NCBI GenBank assembly: GCA_017428785.1
Contig: JAFRQD010000017.1
Location: 1 to 40,284, forward strand
Direction of reading: 5' to 3'
From: Bacteroidaceae bacterium
Lineage (GTDB): Bacteria > Bacteroidota > Bacteroidia > Bacteroidales > Bacteroidaceae
DNA length: 40,284 nucleotides
Shown here: positions 17,242-25,289 of the stretch, piece by piece
How positions within the stretch are numbered: position 1 is the stretch's first letter
How the letters are laid out: every line of letters begins with the position of its first letter
Translations under genes and position numbers: made by a program
The notes under the pieces: generated by a model
What the model saw: only the letters and a program-made list of their open reading frames with translations
Told to the model about the DNA's origin: nothing
Database searches by the model: none

Positions 17242-18533
17242 TTTACTACAGCACAAACGGAAGAGCTCCTCGGGCAGACCTGCGAAAGGCTGTGGTGAAG
17301 GGGCTTGCAGAGGACAGAGGACTCTATATGCCGGAACAGATTCGGCAACTGCCCGAGTCGTTCTTTGCGACGCTAAGTCAGAGGTCTTTTGTGGAGAACT
17401 CCGTCAAAGTGGCTGAGGCTTTCTTCGGCGAAGACGTTCCCCAGAAGGATTTGAGCAGAATCGTGGAAGAGACGTTGAGCTTCGATTGCCCCATTCGCGA
17501 AGTGGAGCCAGATGTCTATGCATTGGAGTTGTTTCACGGGCCTACGCTTGCCTTCAAGGATGTCGGGGCGCGTTTTATGGCCAGACTGCTGCAGCATTTC
17601 AACGATGGCGAGGGGGATGTGAATGTGTTGGTGGCGACATCGGGAGATACGGGCAGCGCTGTGGCAAACGGCTTCCTGGGCGTTGAGGGCATCAAAGTGT
17701 TTGTGCTCTATCCGAAGGGCAAGGTGAGTCCCATTCAGGAGTGCCAGTTCACGACGCTCGGGCAGAACATCACGGCTCTCGAAATAGACGGCACATTCGA
17801 CGATTGCCAGGCCCTTGTGAAGGCCGCCTTCATGGATGCCGAACTGAACGAAAAGATGCATCTGACTTCGGCCAACAGCATCAATGTGGCGCGTTTCCTG
17901 CCTCAATCCTTCTACTACTTCTGGGCATATGCTCAGCTGCAAAGGATTGGTAAGGTGAAGGATGTGGTCTGCTGTGTGCCAAGCGGCAACTTCGGCAACA
18001 TCTGTTCGGCGCTCTTCGGCAAGCGGATGGGGCTTCCCATCAAGCGCTTCATTGCGGCCAATAATGCCAACAGCGTCTTCTACGAATTCCTGCAGACAGG
18101 CGACTACAAACCACGTCCATCTATACAGACCATCGCCAACGCAATGGATGTGGGCGACCCAAGCAACTTCGCCCGAATTTGGGATTTGTATGGCCACAAT
18201 ACCGAAGCTATTCGGGCCGACATTTCAGGCGCGACCTATACTGACGTTCAGATAGCAGAGACCATAAAGGAATGCTTCACGAAGACAGGTTATCTTCTTG
18301 ACCCTCACGGAGCTTGTGGTTATAGGGCATTGAAGGAAAACCTCAAGCCAGGAGAGACAGGCTTCTTCTGCGAGACGGCACATCCTGCCAAGTTCAAGGA
18401 TACGGTTGAAAGCATCATCGAGTCACCAGTCTCAATCCCCGCGAGGCTCGCAGCCTTCATGAAAGGCAAGAAACAATCGGTTTCGTTGACAACGGATTTT
18501 TGTGACTTCAAGCGCTATCTATTAAAGCAATAA
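17238..18533 (+). CDS. thrC: threonine synthase
   Basis: The 431 residues start MIYYSTNGRAPRADLRKAVV, the usual ThrC N-terminus. The PLP lysine is Lys107 in GPTLAFKDVG; the phosphate-binding ATSGDTGSAV (about 132-141) and TSANSINVAR (about 212) motifs follow. It converts O-phosphohomoserine to threonine. Overlap with thrB and a terminator at 18580-18613 mark it as the last gene of the cluster. Homoserine dehydrogenase and an active aspartokinase are not in the window. Confidence 0.97.
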   Translation: MIYYSTNGRAPRADLRKAVVKGLAEDRGLYMPEQIRQLPESFFATLSQRSFVENSVKVAEAFFGEDVPQKDLSRIVEETLSFDCPIREVEPDVYALELFHGPTLAFKDVGARFMARLLQHFNDGEGDVNVLVATSGDTGSAVANGFLGVEGIKVFVLYPKGKVSPIQECQFTTLGQNITALEIDGTFDDCQALVKAAFMDAELNEKMHLTSANSINVARFLPQSFYYFWAYAQLQRIGKVKDVVCCVPSGNFGNICSALFGKRMGLPIKRFIAANNANSVFYEFLQTGDYKPRPSIQTIANAMDVGDPSNFARIWDLYGHNTEAIRADISGATYTDVQIAETIKECFTKTGYLLDPHGACGYRALKENLKPGETGFFCETAHPAKFKDTVESIIESPVSIPARLAAFMKGKKQSVSLTTDFCDFKRYLLKQ

Positions 18534-18579
18534 CCGTAGTATTACATTAAAAGGAGCATAGAGTCAAAAGCATCCCAAG

Positions 18580-18613
18580 CATCCGGCCATGTTTGTCGTG
18601 GCTGGATGTTTTT
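18580..18613 (+). terminator. rho-independent terminator after thrC
   Basis: CATCCGGCCA (18580-18589) pairs with TGGCTGGATG (18599-18608; one G-U), followed by TTTTTG. The hairpin shares its loop and stem core (CATCCGG, GTCGTGGCTGGATG) with the terminator after the GH43 gene. Confidence 0.8.
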
Positions 18614-18625
18614 GTTTGAGGTGAG

Positions 18626-19001
18626 TTGGAAAAAGTATTACAAAAGTGCGTAAAAAGTGCTTCGTGAAAAGACGAAGAATTTTGTAAAGATTTTGGAAAA
18701 ACGCGTGATTTCTCGCTTCAAAATGGGGCGATTTCAAACTCAGCAGGTGGCGTTTGTCATCTCCACACGTGGAATTTGCCATCCCCACACGTGGAAATGA
18801 CCAGTTCAACGTGTGGCGTTTGTGCATATATCATGTGTGATTCCCTGTTTTATGCAGTCGTATTTATTCATCTCTTTGCCTAAATCATTGAAAATCAAGA
18901 AAAGTTTATGCACTCTGAGAATCGAAAAAATTCGCCCTCCACTCGTCTCGCCTCCAAATAAGCCATTCTCAGAGGGTCAAAATTTGCCAGAATCTTGACA
19001 A
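18626..19001. repeat. collinear intergenic element R1 (about 376 bp)
   Basis: This element fills most of the 506-base gap after thrC. It contains, in order: a 27-bp box (18678-18704, TTTGTAAAGATTTTGG core) identical to R3; GGGGCG; four 22-bp units at 18731, 18753, 18775 and 18797 (for example TTTGCCATCCCCACACGTGG); a variable 95-base spacer; and a 10-bp inverted repeat CTCTGAGAAT/ATTCTCAGAG (18913-18922, 18965-18974) with a loop containing TCTCGCCTCCAAATA. Compared with R3 (35370-35745) all parts keep exactly the same spacing. No ORF explains it, and 22 is not a multiple of three. Confidence 0.8.
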
Positions 19002-19039
19002 ATACAATATGAAATGTAAGGTAGAAGTGTTATTTGTGA

Positions 19040-19279
19040 TTAGATTCTCAATAGGTCCTTGACTGAATAGATTCGGCTGAGGGCTTCGAAAGAGAAGTAC
19101 TGGTCGTCCATAATCATCCATTCTTCGCGCTGCTTGCGACTGAGGTGCTTGATGTCAGGAAACATGGAAACAGGTACAATTATCTCGCGTCCATCGGTCA
19201 AATAAGCAGCCATGGCACCACGTTTCACCTTAAAGTCAAGCTTCTTGATTCCTAAGTTTGTATCCTTGAATTTGCACAT
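19040..19279 (-). CDS. DUF2442 domain protein
   Basis: This 79-residue protein has the DUF2442 pattern: LTDGREIIVPVSMFPDIKHLSRKQREEW and a C-terminal SVKDLL. The family is small, often found next to DUF4160 genes, and has no established function; a link to toxin-antitoxin-like modules has been suggested by context. A CGGAGGA Shine-Dalgarno lies 8 nt before the ATG. No partner gene remains intact upstream, only a coding remnant at 19294-19376. Confidence 0.85.
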   Translation of the reverse strand: MCKFKDTNLGIKKLDFKVKRGAMAAYLTDGREIIVPVSMFPDIKHLSRKQREEWMIMDDQYFSFEALSRIYSVKDLLRI

Positions 19280-19293
19280 ATTGAGTCCTCCGA

Positions 19294-19376
19294 TTATTTG
19301 ATTCTCTTGATTCGTACTTTCTTTCCTGCAAACACGTCGTCGATGAGTTGGTTAAGCTCCTCAAGTAATTCTGCAG
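19294..19376 (-). pseudogene. coding remnant upstream of DUF2442
   Basis: The minus strand reads AAELLEELNQLIDDVFAGKK then VRIKRIK and TAA (19296-19294), a protein-like tail with no usable upstream ATG; an in-frame TAA lies just before it. It probably is the end of a lost partner gene of DUF2442. A GTG inside could start a 13-residue peptide, but this is not supported. Confidence 0.3.
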
Positions 19377-19408
19377 CAAAGGTACATCTTTACTATTAAA
19401 GAAGCAAA
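19377..19408 (-). promoter_or_regulatory. promoter of DUF2442
   Basis: TTTG (19408-19405), a 20-bp spacer and TACCTTTG (19384-19377) on the minus strand match the Bacteroidetes consensus well. The expected start is near 19370. Confidence 0.7.
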
Positions 19409-19494
19409 TAATTGAGGGCTTTTTGGAGGTTTATAAGTGATTGCTCCTATATAAGGCGAAAGTAATGAATTTCAATCAGCCCATTCTAAACGTC

Positions 19495-19531
19495 AAATCG
19501 GCTCAAAAGCATTTATCCTTCGAGCCGAGTT
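19495..19531. terminator. possible hairpin after the MORN-like gene
   Basis: CGGCTC (19499-19504) and GAGCCG (19522-19527) form a stem with A/T-rich flanks. The U-tract is weak in both directions. The rest of 19280-19587 holds only the DUF2442 promoter and remnant. Confidence 0.35.
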
Positions 19532-19587
19532 GTTATAAGGGAATGAGGCACTCTTTTTTTTATTTGAAATACTAAGATTGTATAATC

Positions 19588-21414
19588 CTATTCAATAGGT
19601 TTCAGTTCATGTGTTTTTAATACTAATGTATCATATTGATATGATAAAATCCCATAAATACCCCAATCTATAGAACGCTCATATTGTCCGTTCAAGTCGT
19701 ATAGTTTACAAGTGTATCCTCCGAATGTGGGATGCGACTCTTTGGATTTTCTAAGTATTTTTTTTCCTGAATTACCTTTTTCATATTTATATGCGCTTCG
19801 AATTTTCCCATCCGAGAAAAAATGGCATGCAAGTATGAGTTCTTTTGTGTTATAGTCAGATGATTTTATTGATTCAACAATGCCATTTTCATACCATGTA
19901 TATTCGTTTAGATATTGAGGCTCATTGCTTTTGGAATATGTAATTTCCCACTTTCGACGGTTATTGTTGTCAATTGCAAAAATCAATTTCGGGTTATGGT
20001 CAATAGAAAAAGTATAGGATTTCTTTATTTTGTCGTATGAAATGGTACACTCATTTATATAATCCTTAATAATATAATATTGCAAGTGTTCTTCTTTTGG
20101 ATCAAAATAACCGATAGTTAAAGGATAATAGTAATCTTGGAAATACTTTTTTCGTTGAAGCTTCTCTGCAAGTGCTCTGGCTTCTGAAGGATTTGAACAG
20201 CAATTAACTTTTTCCCATTCTTCATTTGTTAATCTGTATTTTTCCATCCAGTTCCCTTTAGATATACTACTGTCCGCAAAGAAGGTTGTTCCATCAATAT
20301 AAAATGATCCCGCAGACCTTGTAAGGTCTCCCTCAAATCTATCTCCATTTGGGTATTTGAATATACCATATACAGGAGTTGAGGTGATAATACTATCGTT
20401 TTCTTTGGTACTCTTTATTGTGCCTTCAAAGTAGTTACCATTTCTGAAAAACCATTTGGCAAGGTAGCAATTCTCGTAAAACTTTTCCATATTCCAAAGG
20501 TCTTTTTCTGAAATGGTTCCATTGTCTTTAACATACAAGATTTCCTTAAATAGAAGGGGGTTGTTATCGTTGTCTTCCTGAGTATAAATAATATCTCCAT
20601 TTGCATGGCTAACAGATGTCCTTCTGGGACCTGATGTAGAGCCAGAATGCTGACCGTCTAATGGATAAAATATGATTGATTTGTCTTTACGCAATTCTGT
20701 CTTAACATAGCCCTTATATACTTCGCCATCCTTCCAACTTTTTGTGACATTTTCTTTAGCGCGAAGGAGAATAGAGGTCATATCAAAAGAATCATCAGTG
20801 TTGAGAGTAATGTCAGGAATTTGTGCGGACAAGAAAGAGAATCCCATTCCCCCTTTTTCTCCATCGACATAAACCATAGATTTCTTATTATTTAACCTCA
20901 CAATCACAGGACATTGAAGATAAAAACCTTCCAAATATGATGCTTTGGAGCACTTTATTCTTAAATCTCCGGCTTTTTTAGCTTTATAATTCATGGAGAA
21001 ATCATCCATGTTATAGACATAAAATGAGCCATATGTTTTGTTGCTTTCGGCTGTGGCATTTCCATATTTGATGCCCTTAACGACCAATCTGTCTGCATCA
21101 TACGAAACCCTTCCTTCCAACAAAAGTTTGGGAATAAGCGAAGAGGTGTCATAAAACTTTGCAATCGTTCCTTCGCATAATACCCCTTTTGAGATAACAC
21201 CTGTGACAGAATAATGCTGTGCGGGGAAATCAATCGTTTTAGGAGCTTTCGAACTTATTGTAGAGGCAGCTCCCTCAATCTGTGTGTACCAACTTCGGAC
21301 TTCGGCACTAATCTTGTTAAAAGAACTTTGTGGTAATGCTGAAGTGCAAATACAAGATACAATGATGGAAGTAATAATATGTTTCAGATTGAAACGTGAT
21401 TCTTTTGATTTCAT
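19588..21414 (-). CDS. exported protein with MORN-like repeats, unknown function
   Basis: The 608-residue, AT-rich gene codes a signal peptide (HIITSIIVSCICTSALPQS). It is followed by beta-rich sequence with scattered MORN-type motifs: DGEVYKGYVKTEL (about 228), GNYFEGTIKS (about 325) and YPNGDRFEGDLTR (about 349), and in the C-terminal half YEN-G and F-x-x-G-K turns typical of toxin-antitoxin-like wordy repeats (WYENGIVESI, FSDGKIRSAY). No enzyme motif is visible. It lies 33 nt after the PD-(D/E)XK-like gene and is probably cotranscribed. The function is not known. Confidence 0.7.
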   Translation of the reverse strand: MKSKESRFNLKHIITSIIVSCICTSALPQSSFNKISAEVRSWYTQIEGAASTISSKAPKTIDFPAQHYSVTGVISKGVLCEGTIAKFYDTSSLIPKLLLEGRVSYDADRLVVKGIKYGNATAESNKTYGSFYVYNMDDFSMNYKAKKAGDLRIKCSKASYLEGFYLQCPVIVRLNNKKSMVYVDGEKGGMGFSFLSAQIPDITLNTDDSFDMTSILLRAKENVTKSWKDGEVYKGYVKTELRKDKSIIFYPLDGQHSGSTSGPRRTSVSHANGDIIYTQEDNDNNPLLFKEILYVKDNGTISEKDLWNMEKFYENCYLAKWFFRNGNYFEGTIKSTKENDSIITSTPVYGIFKYPNGDRFEGDLTRSAGSFYIDGTTFFADSSISKGNWMEKYRLTNEEWEKVNCCSNPSEARALAEKLQRKKYFQDYYYPLTIGYFDPKEEHLQYYIIKDYINECTISYDKIKKSYTFSIDHNPKLIFAIDNNNRRKWEITYSKSNEPQYLNEYTWYENGIVESIKSSDYNTKELILACHFFSDGKIRSAYKYEKGNSGKKILRKSKESHPTFGGYTCKLYDLNGQYERSIDWGIYGILSYQYDTLVLKTHELKPIE

Positions 21415-21447
21415 AAGCTATTATTTTTTCTGTTTAACAAAAACTCA

Positions 21448-22119
21448 TTAAAGAATTATTTTGTCACTGATATCTTCCCCTTCATTTTCAATCTTTCCCC
21501 TTTTGCTCTTTCCTTCTAACGCATAACATTTGAATATAGCCTTTATACCTTTGTTCTCCTTTAATTTGTTTCTTAAACTATTTATGGTATTGTCATTATA
21601 TGTCTTAATTAGTTCAATAAAATAACGCAGGACATTCTCCTGCCCTTCATTTATGTTATTAAGTTTTAGGAAATCTTTTTGATGGTCTATTATATTTGAA
21701 TTGTTCGCTTTGAATTCAATGAGACAAATCCTGTTGAGTCTTTCATCATATATTACTAGATCAAAATTAGCGCTATCTCCGTTTTCATAATCATCATTAC
21801 GAGGATTTTTTGTAGAAAAGCCCGAATAGGTTTTCATTCTTGTGGGAGTTTCTACAGAATAGAACAAATTCAAATGATTTGTTTTACAATACTCATTGAA
21901 TGATTCTACAAAAGCAAAGCGCAGTTCCTGTTCACTAATTCGAGTCGCATTGTCTCGATGTTCTCCATACATGGGAAAGACCAAGTGACTTCCTTCATTA
22001 GTAGGTGTTTGGGGAAAGTAAGTCGTGTTTTCTTTGTGATACTTATAAACATTACTTAATCTAATGAAGGTGGCACTTATAACAGAATCCATGACCTTTT
22101 CTAATTCTTTCTTGTTCAT
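21448..22119 (-). CDS. PD-(D/E)XK nuclease-like protein
   Basis: From ATG 22119 (MNKKELEKVMDSVISATFIR) the 223 residues contain NFDLVIYDERLNRICLIEFK near residue 140: an Asp followed after a beta-turn by E-F-K, the D...ExK arrangement of the PD-(D/E)XK nuclease fold. The upstream E in SEQELRFAFVE could be the helix residue. Which DNA or RNA it acts on, if any, is unknown; an inactive relative is possible. The open frame extends upstream to 22248 but that part is the 3' end of the structured RNA region. It precedes the exported MORN-like gene and lies behind the RNA candidate. Confidence 0.6.
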   Translation of the reverse strand: MNKKELEKVMDSVISATFIRLSNVYKYHKENTTYFPQTPTNEGSHLVFPMYGEHRDNATRISEQELRFAFVESFNEYCKTNHLNLFYSVETPTRMKTYSGFSTKNPRNDDYENGDSANFDLVIYDERLNRICLIEFKANNSNIIDHQKDFLKLNNINEGQENVLRYFIELIKTYNDNTINSLRNKLKENKGIKAIFKCYALEGKSKRGKIENEGEDISDKIIL

Positions 22120-22192
22120 AACTTTGAAACACCCATTTACTAGCCTCTTGACTCCCAAAGTCGGCGTGAATAATCTGTTAAGGTTTGGAAAC

Positions 22193-22505
22193 GAAAAAGG
22201 CGTGGGAGTTGTTTCTCCGTGCCTATCCCAGACTTCAGGCCTTCGCATTGCCCCTTCTCAAGGATAAGCAACGCAAGCCAGCCCACGCCGAGTAGTATTA
22301 TACAATTGAATATAATACACTCTACGCAGACGCTTCGTTGCATCACCTCTGTGAGAAGATTCAAGGTTGCGAAGTTTGAAGTCCCAGACAGGTAACGTCA
22401 GAAAACGTCCTTTTCCCCTTTGGCTGTCCTTACAAACGGAGTGCTCAGCCGCAGGATTCCATTAAGATTGATGACCCTCCCAGCACCTGAGTTGCTGACT
22501 TGAGT
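22193..22505 (-). ncRNA. structured RNA candidate with promoter and terminator
   Basis: No credible protein is coded here. The transcript predicted from the promoter at 22542-22512 has several stems: GTGCT/AGCAC near the 5' end (22486-22441), CTTCG/CGAAG enclosing ACCT/AGGT (about 22375-22330), a long GTATTATA/TATAATAC hairpin (22318-22293), and a closing GGCGTGGG (22289-22282) with CCCACGCC (22206-22199) followed by TTTTT (22198-22194), which looks like a terminator. An inner TTGCGTTGC/GCAATGCGAA stem lies inside the last one. I looked for the signature strings of tmRNA, RNase P RNA, SRP RNA and common riboswitches and did not find them. Confidence 0.55.
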
Positions 22506-22511
22506 CGGGTG

Positions 22512-22542
22512 CAAAGTTAAAGAAAACGATGTTATGCTCCAA
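22512..22542 (-). promoter_or_regulatory. promoter of the structured RNA candidate
   Basis: TTGG (22542-22539), a 19-bp spacer and TAACTTTG (22519-22512) on the minus strand. The start is expected near 22505. Confidence 0.65.
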
Positions 22543-22624
22543 GCTTTTTCAGGTAAATTCTTCGGAAATCATTCCTTTTCAAGGAAAAACTTGTGTAATG
22601 TATGGTTTTCTCCCATTTTTTTTG

Positions 22625-22632
22625 TACTTTTG
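22625..22632 (+). promoter_or_regulatory. -7 element of the nqr operon
   Basis: TACTTTTG fits TAnnTTTG and lies 35 nt before the nqrA ATG at 22668. The -33 region (TATGG, 22601-22605) is weak. Confidence 0.55.
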
Positions 22633-22667
22633 CGGCGCGAAAATAAACATTTTTTATTAACCCAGAT

Positions 22668-23996
22668 ATGGCAAAAGTAATTAAGTTACGCAAAGGCCTC
22701 GACATCAACCTCAAAGGCAAAGCCACGAAGGAGACAGCGACCGTGAAGTGTCCGGGCGAGTATGCTCTCGTTCCCGATGACTTCTATGGCGTGAAACCCA
22801 AAGTGGTAGTCAAGGAGGGAGATGCCGTGAAGGCTGGGGATGCCTTGTTCGTTGACAAGCTGCATCCCGAAGTGAAGTTCGTGAGCCCTGTCAGCGGAAC
22901 AGTCAGCATGGTGGAACGCGGCGACCGTCGCAAACTGCTGAGCATCCGCGTGAAGGCTGACGAGAAGCAGGAAGCACGCCAGTTCGACACGAAGGGTGAC
23001 CTGAAGGCACTCATGATGGAGAGCGGTTTGTTTGCTTTCCTGCGTCAACGTCCCTATGATGTGGTGGCAAATCCTGAGGACGCTCCGAAGGCTATCTTTG
23101 TGAGCGCGTTCAACAGCATGCCGCTGAGTCAGGACTTCGAGTACGTCCTCCAAGGTCAGGAGGCTGAGTTCCAGGCAGGTCTTTCCGCTTTGGCAAAGCT
23201 CGCAAAGGTTTATCTTGGCGTGAGCGCAAAGCAGACCGCAAAAGCTCTGACCGAGGCTAAGGACTGCGAAGTGAACATCTTCGACGGTCCTGCTCCTGCA
23301 GGTAATGTCGGCGTTCAAATCAATCACGTCAATCCCGTCAACAAGGGCGAAGTGGTTTGGACACTTGGAGCCGAGGAAGTTATCTTCCTGGGTCGCCTCT
23401 TAAAGACTGGCACGGTCGACTTCACTCGCACCATCGCGCTTGCTGGTAGCGAAGTGAAGGCGCCCAAGTACTACAAGGTGAAGGTCGGCCAGAAGTTGAC
23501 CACGCTCCTCGACGGCACAATCAATGCAGAAGGTGCTCGTATCATCAGCGGCAACGTGATGACTGGTCTCAAGACCTGTGCCGAAGGGTTCCTCGGCGCA
23601 CATGCAACCGAAGTGAACGTCATTCCCGAAGGCGACCACGCAGACGAAATGTTGGGCTGGATCATGCCACGCTTCAACACCTTCAGCACCCATCGCAGCT
23701 ATTTCAGCTGGCTCTTGGGTAAGAAGAAGGAATACGTCATCGATGCACGCGTCAAAGGCGGCGAACGTCACATGATCATGAGCGGCGAGTACGACAAAGT
23801 CTTTCCGATGGACATCTATGCGGGCTATCTCGTGAAGGCCATCATCGCAGGAGACATCGACCGCCAAGAAGCTCTGGGCATCTACGAGGTTGCTCCCGAG
23901 GACTTCGCCATTGCAGAGTTCGTGGACAGCTCGAAGCTCGAGTTGCAGCGCATCGTACGTGAAGGGTTGGACATCCTCAGAAAGGAAAACGCATAA
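22668..23996 (+). CDS. nqrA: Na+-translocating NADH:quinone reductase subunit A
   Basis: 442 residues beginning MAKVIKLRKGLDINLKGKA, the conserved NqrA start. The DKLHPEVKFVSPVSGTV and YFSWLLGKKKEYVIDARVKGG segments are typical. NqrA is the cytoplasmic, quinone-associated subunit of the Na+ pump that oxidises NADH and reduces ubi- or menaquinone. First gene of the operon, separated from nqrB by a 104-base spacer of A/T-rich repeats. Confidence 0.97.
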   Translation: MAKVIKLRKGLDINLKGKATKETATVKCPGEYALVPDDFYGVKPKVVVKEGDAVKAGDALFVDKLHPEVKFVSPVSGTVSMVERGDRRKLLSIRVKADEKQEARQFDTKGDLKALMMESGLFAFLRQRPYDVVANPEDAPKAIFVSAFNSMPLSQDFEYVLQGQEAEFQAGLSALAKLAKVYLGVSAKQTAKALTEAKDCEVNIFDGPAPAGNVGVQINHVNPVNKGEVVWTLGAEEVIFLGRLLKTGTVDFTRTIALAGSEVKAPKYYKVKVGQKLTTLLDGTINAEGARIISGNVMTGLKTCAEGFLGAHATEVNVIPEGDHADEMLGWIMPRFNTFSTHRSYFSWLLGKKKEYVIDARVKGGERHMIMSGEYDKVFPMDIYAGYLVKAIIAGDIDRQEALGIYEVAPEDFAIAEFVDSSKLELQRIVREGLDILRKENA

Positions 23997-24092
23997 GAAA
24001 AGTTGAAAAGTTGAAAAATTTAAAAAATGAAAAAGGAAATGAGTCAAAGTTTTTCACCTTTTCACCTTTTCACTTTTTTACCTTATTTATAT
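23997..24092. repeat. GTTGAAAA / TTTTCACC repeat between nqrA and nqrB
   Basis: Left part AAAAGTTGAAAAGTTG, right part TTTTTCACCTTTTCACC. Together they resemble the two flanks of the four-helix-bundle gene at 26756-27112, but with no gene between. The two parts are roughly inverted with respect to each other. Confidence 0.5.
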
Positions 24093-24100
24093 TATAAGTT

Positions 24101-25276
24101 ATGAATCCAATAAAGAAACTATTCGATAACATACATCCCTACGTTGAGGAAGGCGGCAAGTTCCATGCCCTCCGCTCGTTGGTGGACGGTTTCGAGACGT
24201 TTGCTTTCGTTCCGAACACAACCAGCCGCGTAGGTAGCGTGAACATCCACGATGCTATCGACAGCAAGCGCATCATGAGTCTCGTGGTGATTGCTCTGCT
24301 GCCAGCTCTGTTCTTCGGTATGTATAACGTGGGTTACCAGAACGCTCTCGCTACAGGTCATTTGGGCGATGCTACGTTCTGGGGCATGTTCTGGTACGGC
24401 TTCCTGGCCGTTCTGCCTAAGATTATTGTCAGCTATGTAGTGGGTCTCGGCATCGAGTTCACCGTAGCTCAGTGGAAGAACGAGGAGATTCAGGAAGGCT
24501 TCCTTGTATCCGGCATCATCATTCCCATGATTGTGCCCGTCACTTGTCCGCTTTGGATGCTCGCCATTGCCGTTGCCTTCAGCGTGATTCTCGCTAAGGA
24601 AATCTTCGGCGGTACAGGCATGAACATCTTCAATCCTGCCCTCATCACCCGTGCTTTCCTGTTCTTCAGCTATCCTGCTGCCATGACAGGTGACGCTAAG
24701 GTTTGGGTCGCTCAGGACACCATCTTCGGTCTTGGCTACAAGGCTACCGATGCCTACACAGCAGCCACACCTCTTGGCGAGGCAGCTCAGGCAGGTTTCC
24801 AAGGCTTTACACCCGACCAGATTCAGAATGCCATCACGGGTCTCATCCCTGGTTGCATTGGTGAGACCAGCGTGATTGCAATCGCTCTTGGCGGTTTGCT
24901 GCTGCTTTGGACTGGTGTAGCAAGCTGGAAGACCATGCTGAGCGTCTTCGTTGGTGGTGCTGCAACAGGTTACCTCATGCAAGCTCTCGGCCTGACTCAG
25001 ATTCAATGGTACGAGCAACTCGTTCTTGGCGGCTTCGCTTTCGGTGCAGTCTTCATGGCAACCGATCCCGTGACAAGCTGTCGTACAGAATGCGGCAAGT
25101 ATGTCTATGGCCTGCTCATCGGCTTTATCGCAGTCCTGGTTCGCGTCCTCAACCCGGGTTATCCCGAGGGCATGATGCTCGCCATCCTGCTGATGAACCT
25201 CTTTGCAAGCCTTATCGACTACTGCTTCGTACAGAGCAACATTAACATGCGTGCTAAGCGCGCCACAGTAAAGTAA
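24101..25276 (+). CDS. nqrB: Na+-NQR subunit B
   Basis: This 391-residue membrane subunit has about nine to ten hydrophobic segments. The covalent FMN site is Thr223 in AYTAATPLGE; NPALITRAFLFFSYP and ATDPVTSCRTECGK are family motifs. It passes electrons toward the quinone and takes part in Na+ movement. The length is close to the usual 410. Start at 24101, no strong Shine-Dalgarno. Confidence 0.97.
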   Translation: MNPIKKLFDNIHPYVEEGGKFHALRSLVDGFETFAFVPNTTSRVGSVNIHDAIDSKRIMSLVVIALLPALFFGMYNVGYQNALATGHLGDATFWGMFWYGFLAVLPKIIVSYVVGLGIEFTVAQWKNEEIQEGFLVSGIIIPMIVPVTCPLWMLAIAVAFSVILAKEIFGGTGMNIFNPALITRAFLFFSYPAAMTGDAKVWVAQDTIFGLGYKATDAYTAATPLGEAAQAGFQGFTPDQIQNAITGLIPGCIGETSVIAIALGGLLLLWTGVASWKTMLSVFVGGAATGYLMQALGLTQIQWYEQLVLGGFAFGAVFMATDPVTSCRTECGKYVYGLLIGFIAVLVRVLNPGYPEGMMLAILLMNLFASLIDYCFVQSNINMRAKRATVK

Positions 25277-25289
25277 GGAGGACAACGAT

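Noticed and set aside
18731-18818. CRISPR-like array
   Set aside because: Units are 22 bp with no spacers and diverge from each other; no cas genes nearby.
22120-22248. 43-codon N-terminal extension of the PD-(D/E)XK-like gene
   Set aside because: It translates the 3' end of the structured RNA; ATG 22119 begins the plausible protein.
22140-22364. 74-residue minus-strand frame in the RNA region
   Set aside because: Overlaps the predicted stems and terminator and lacks family features.
24119-25285. 388-residue minus-strand frame over nqrB
   Set aside because: Shadow of a well-identified NqrB gene.
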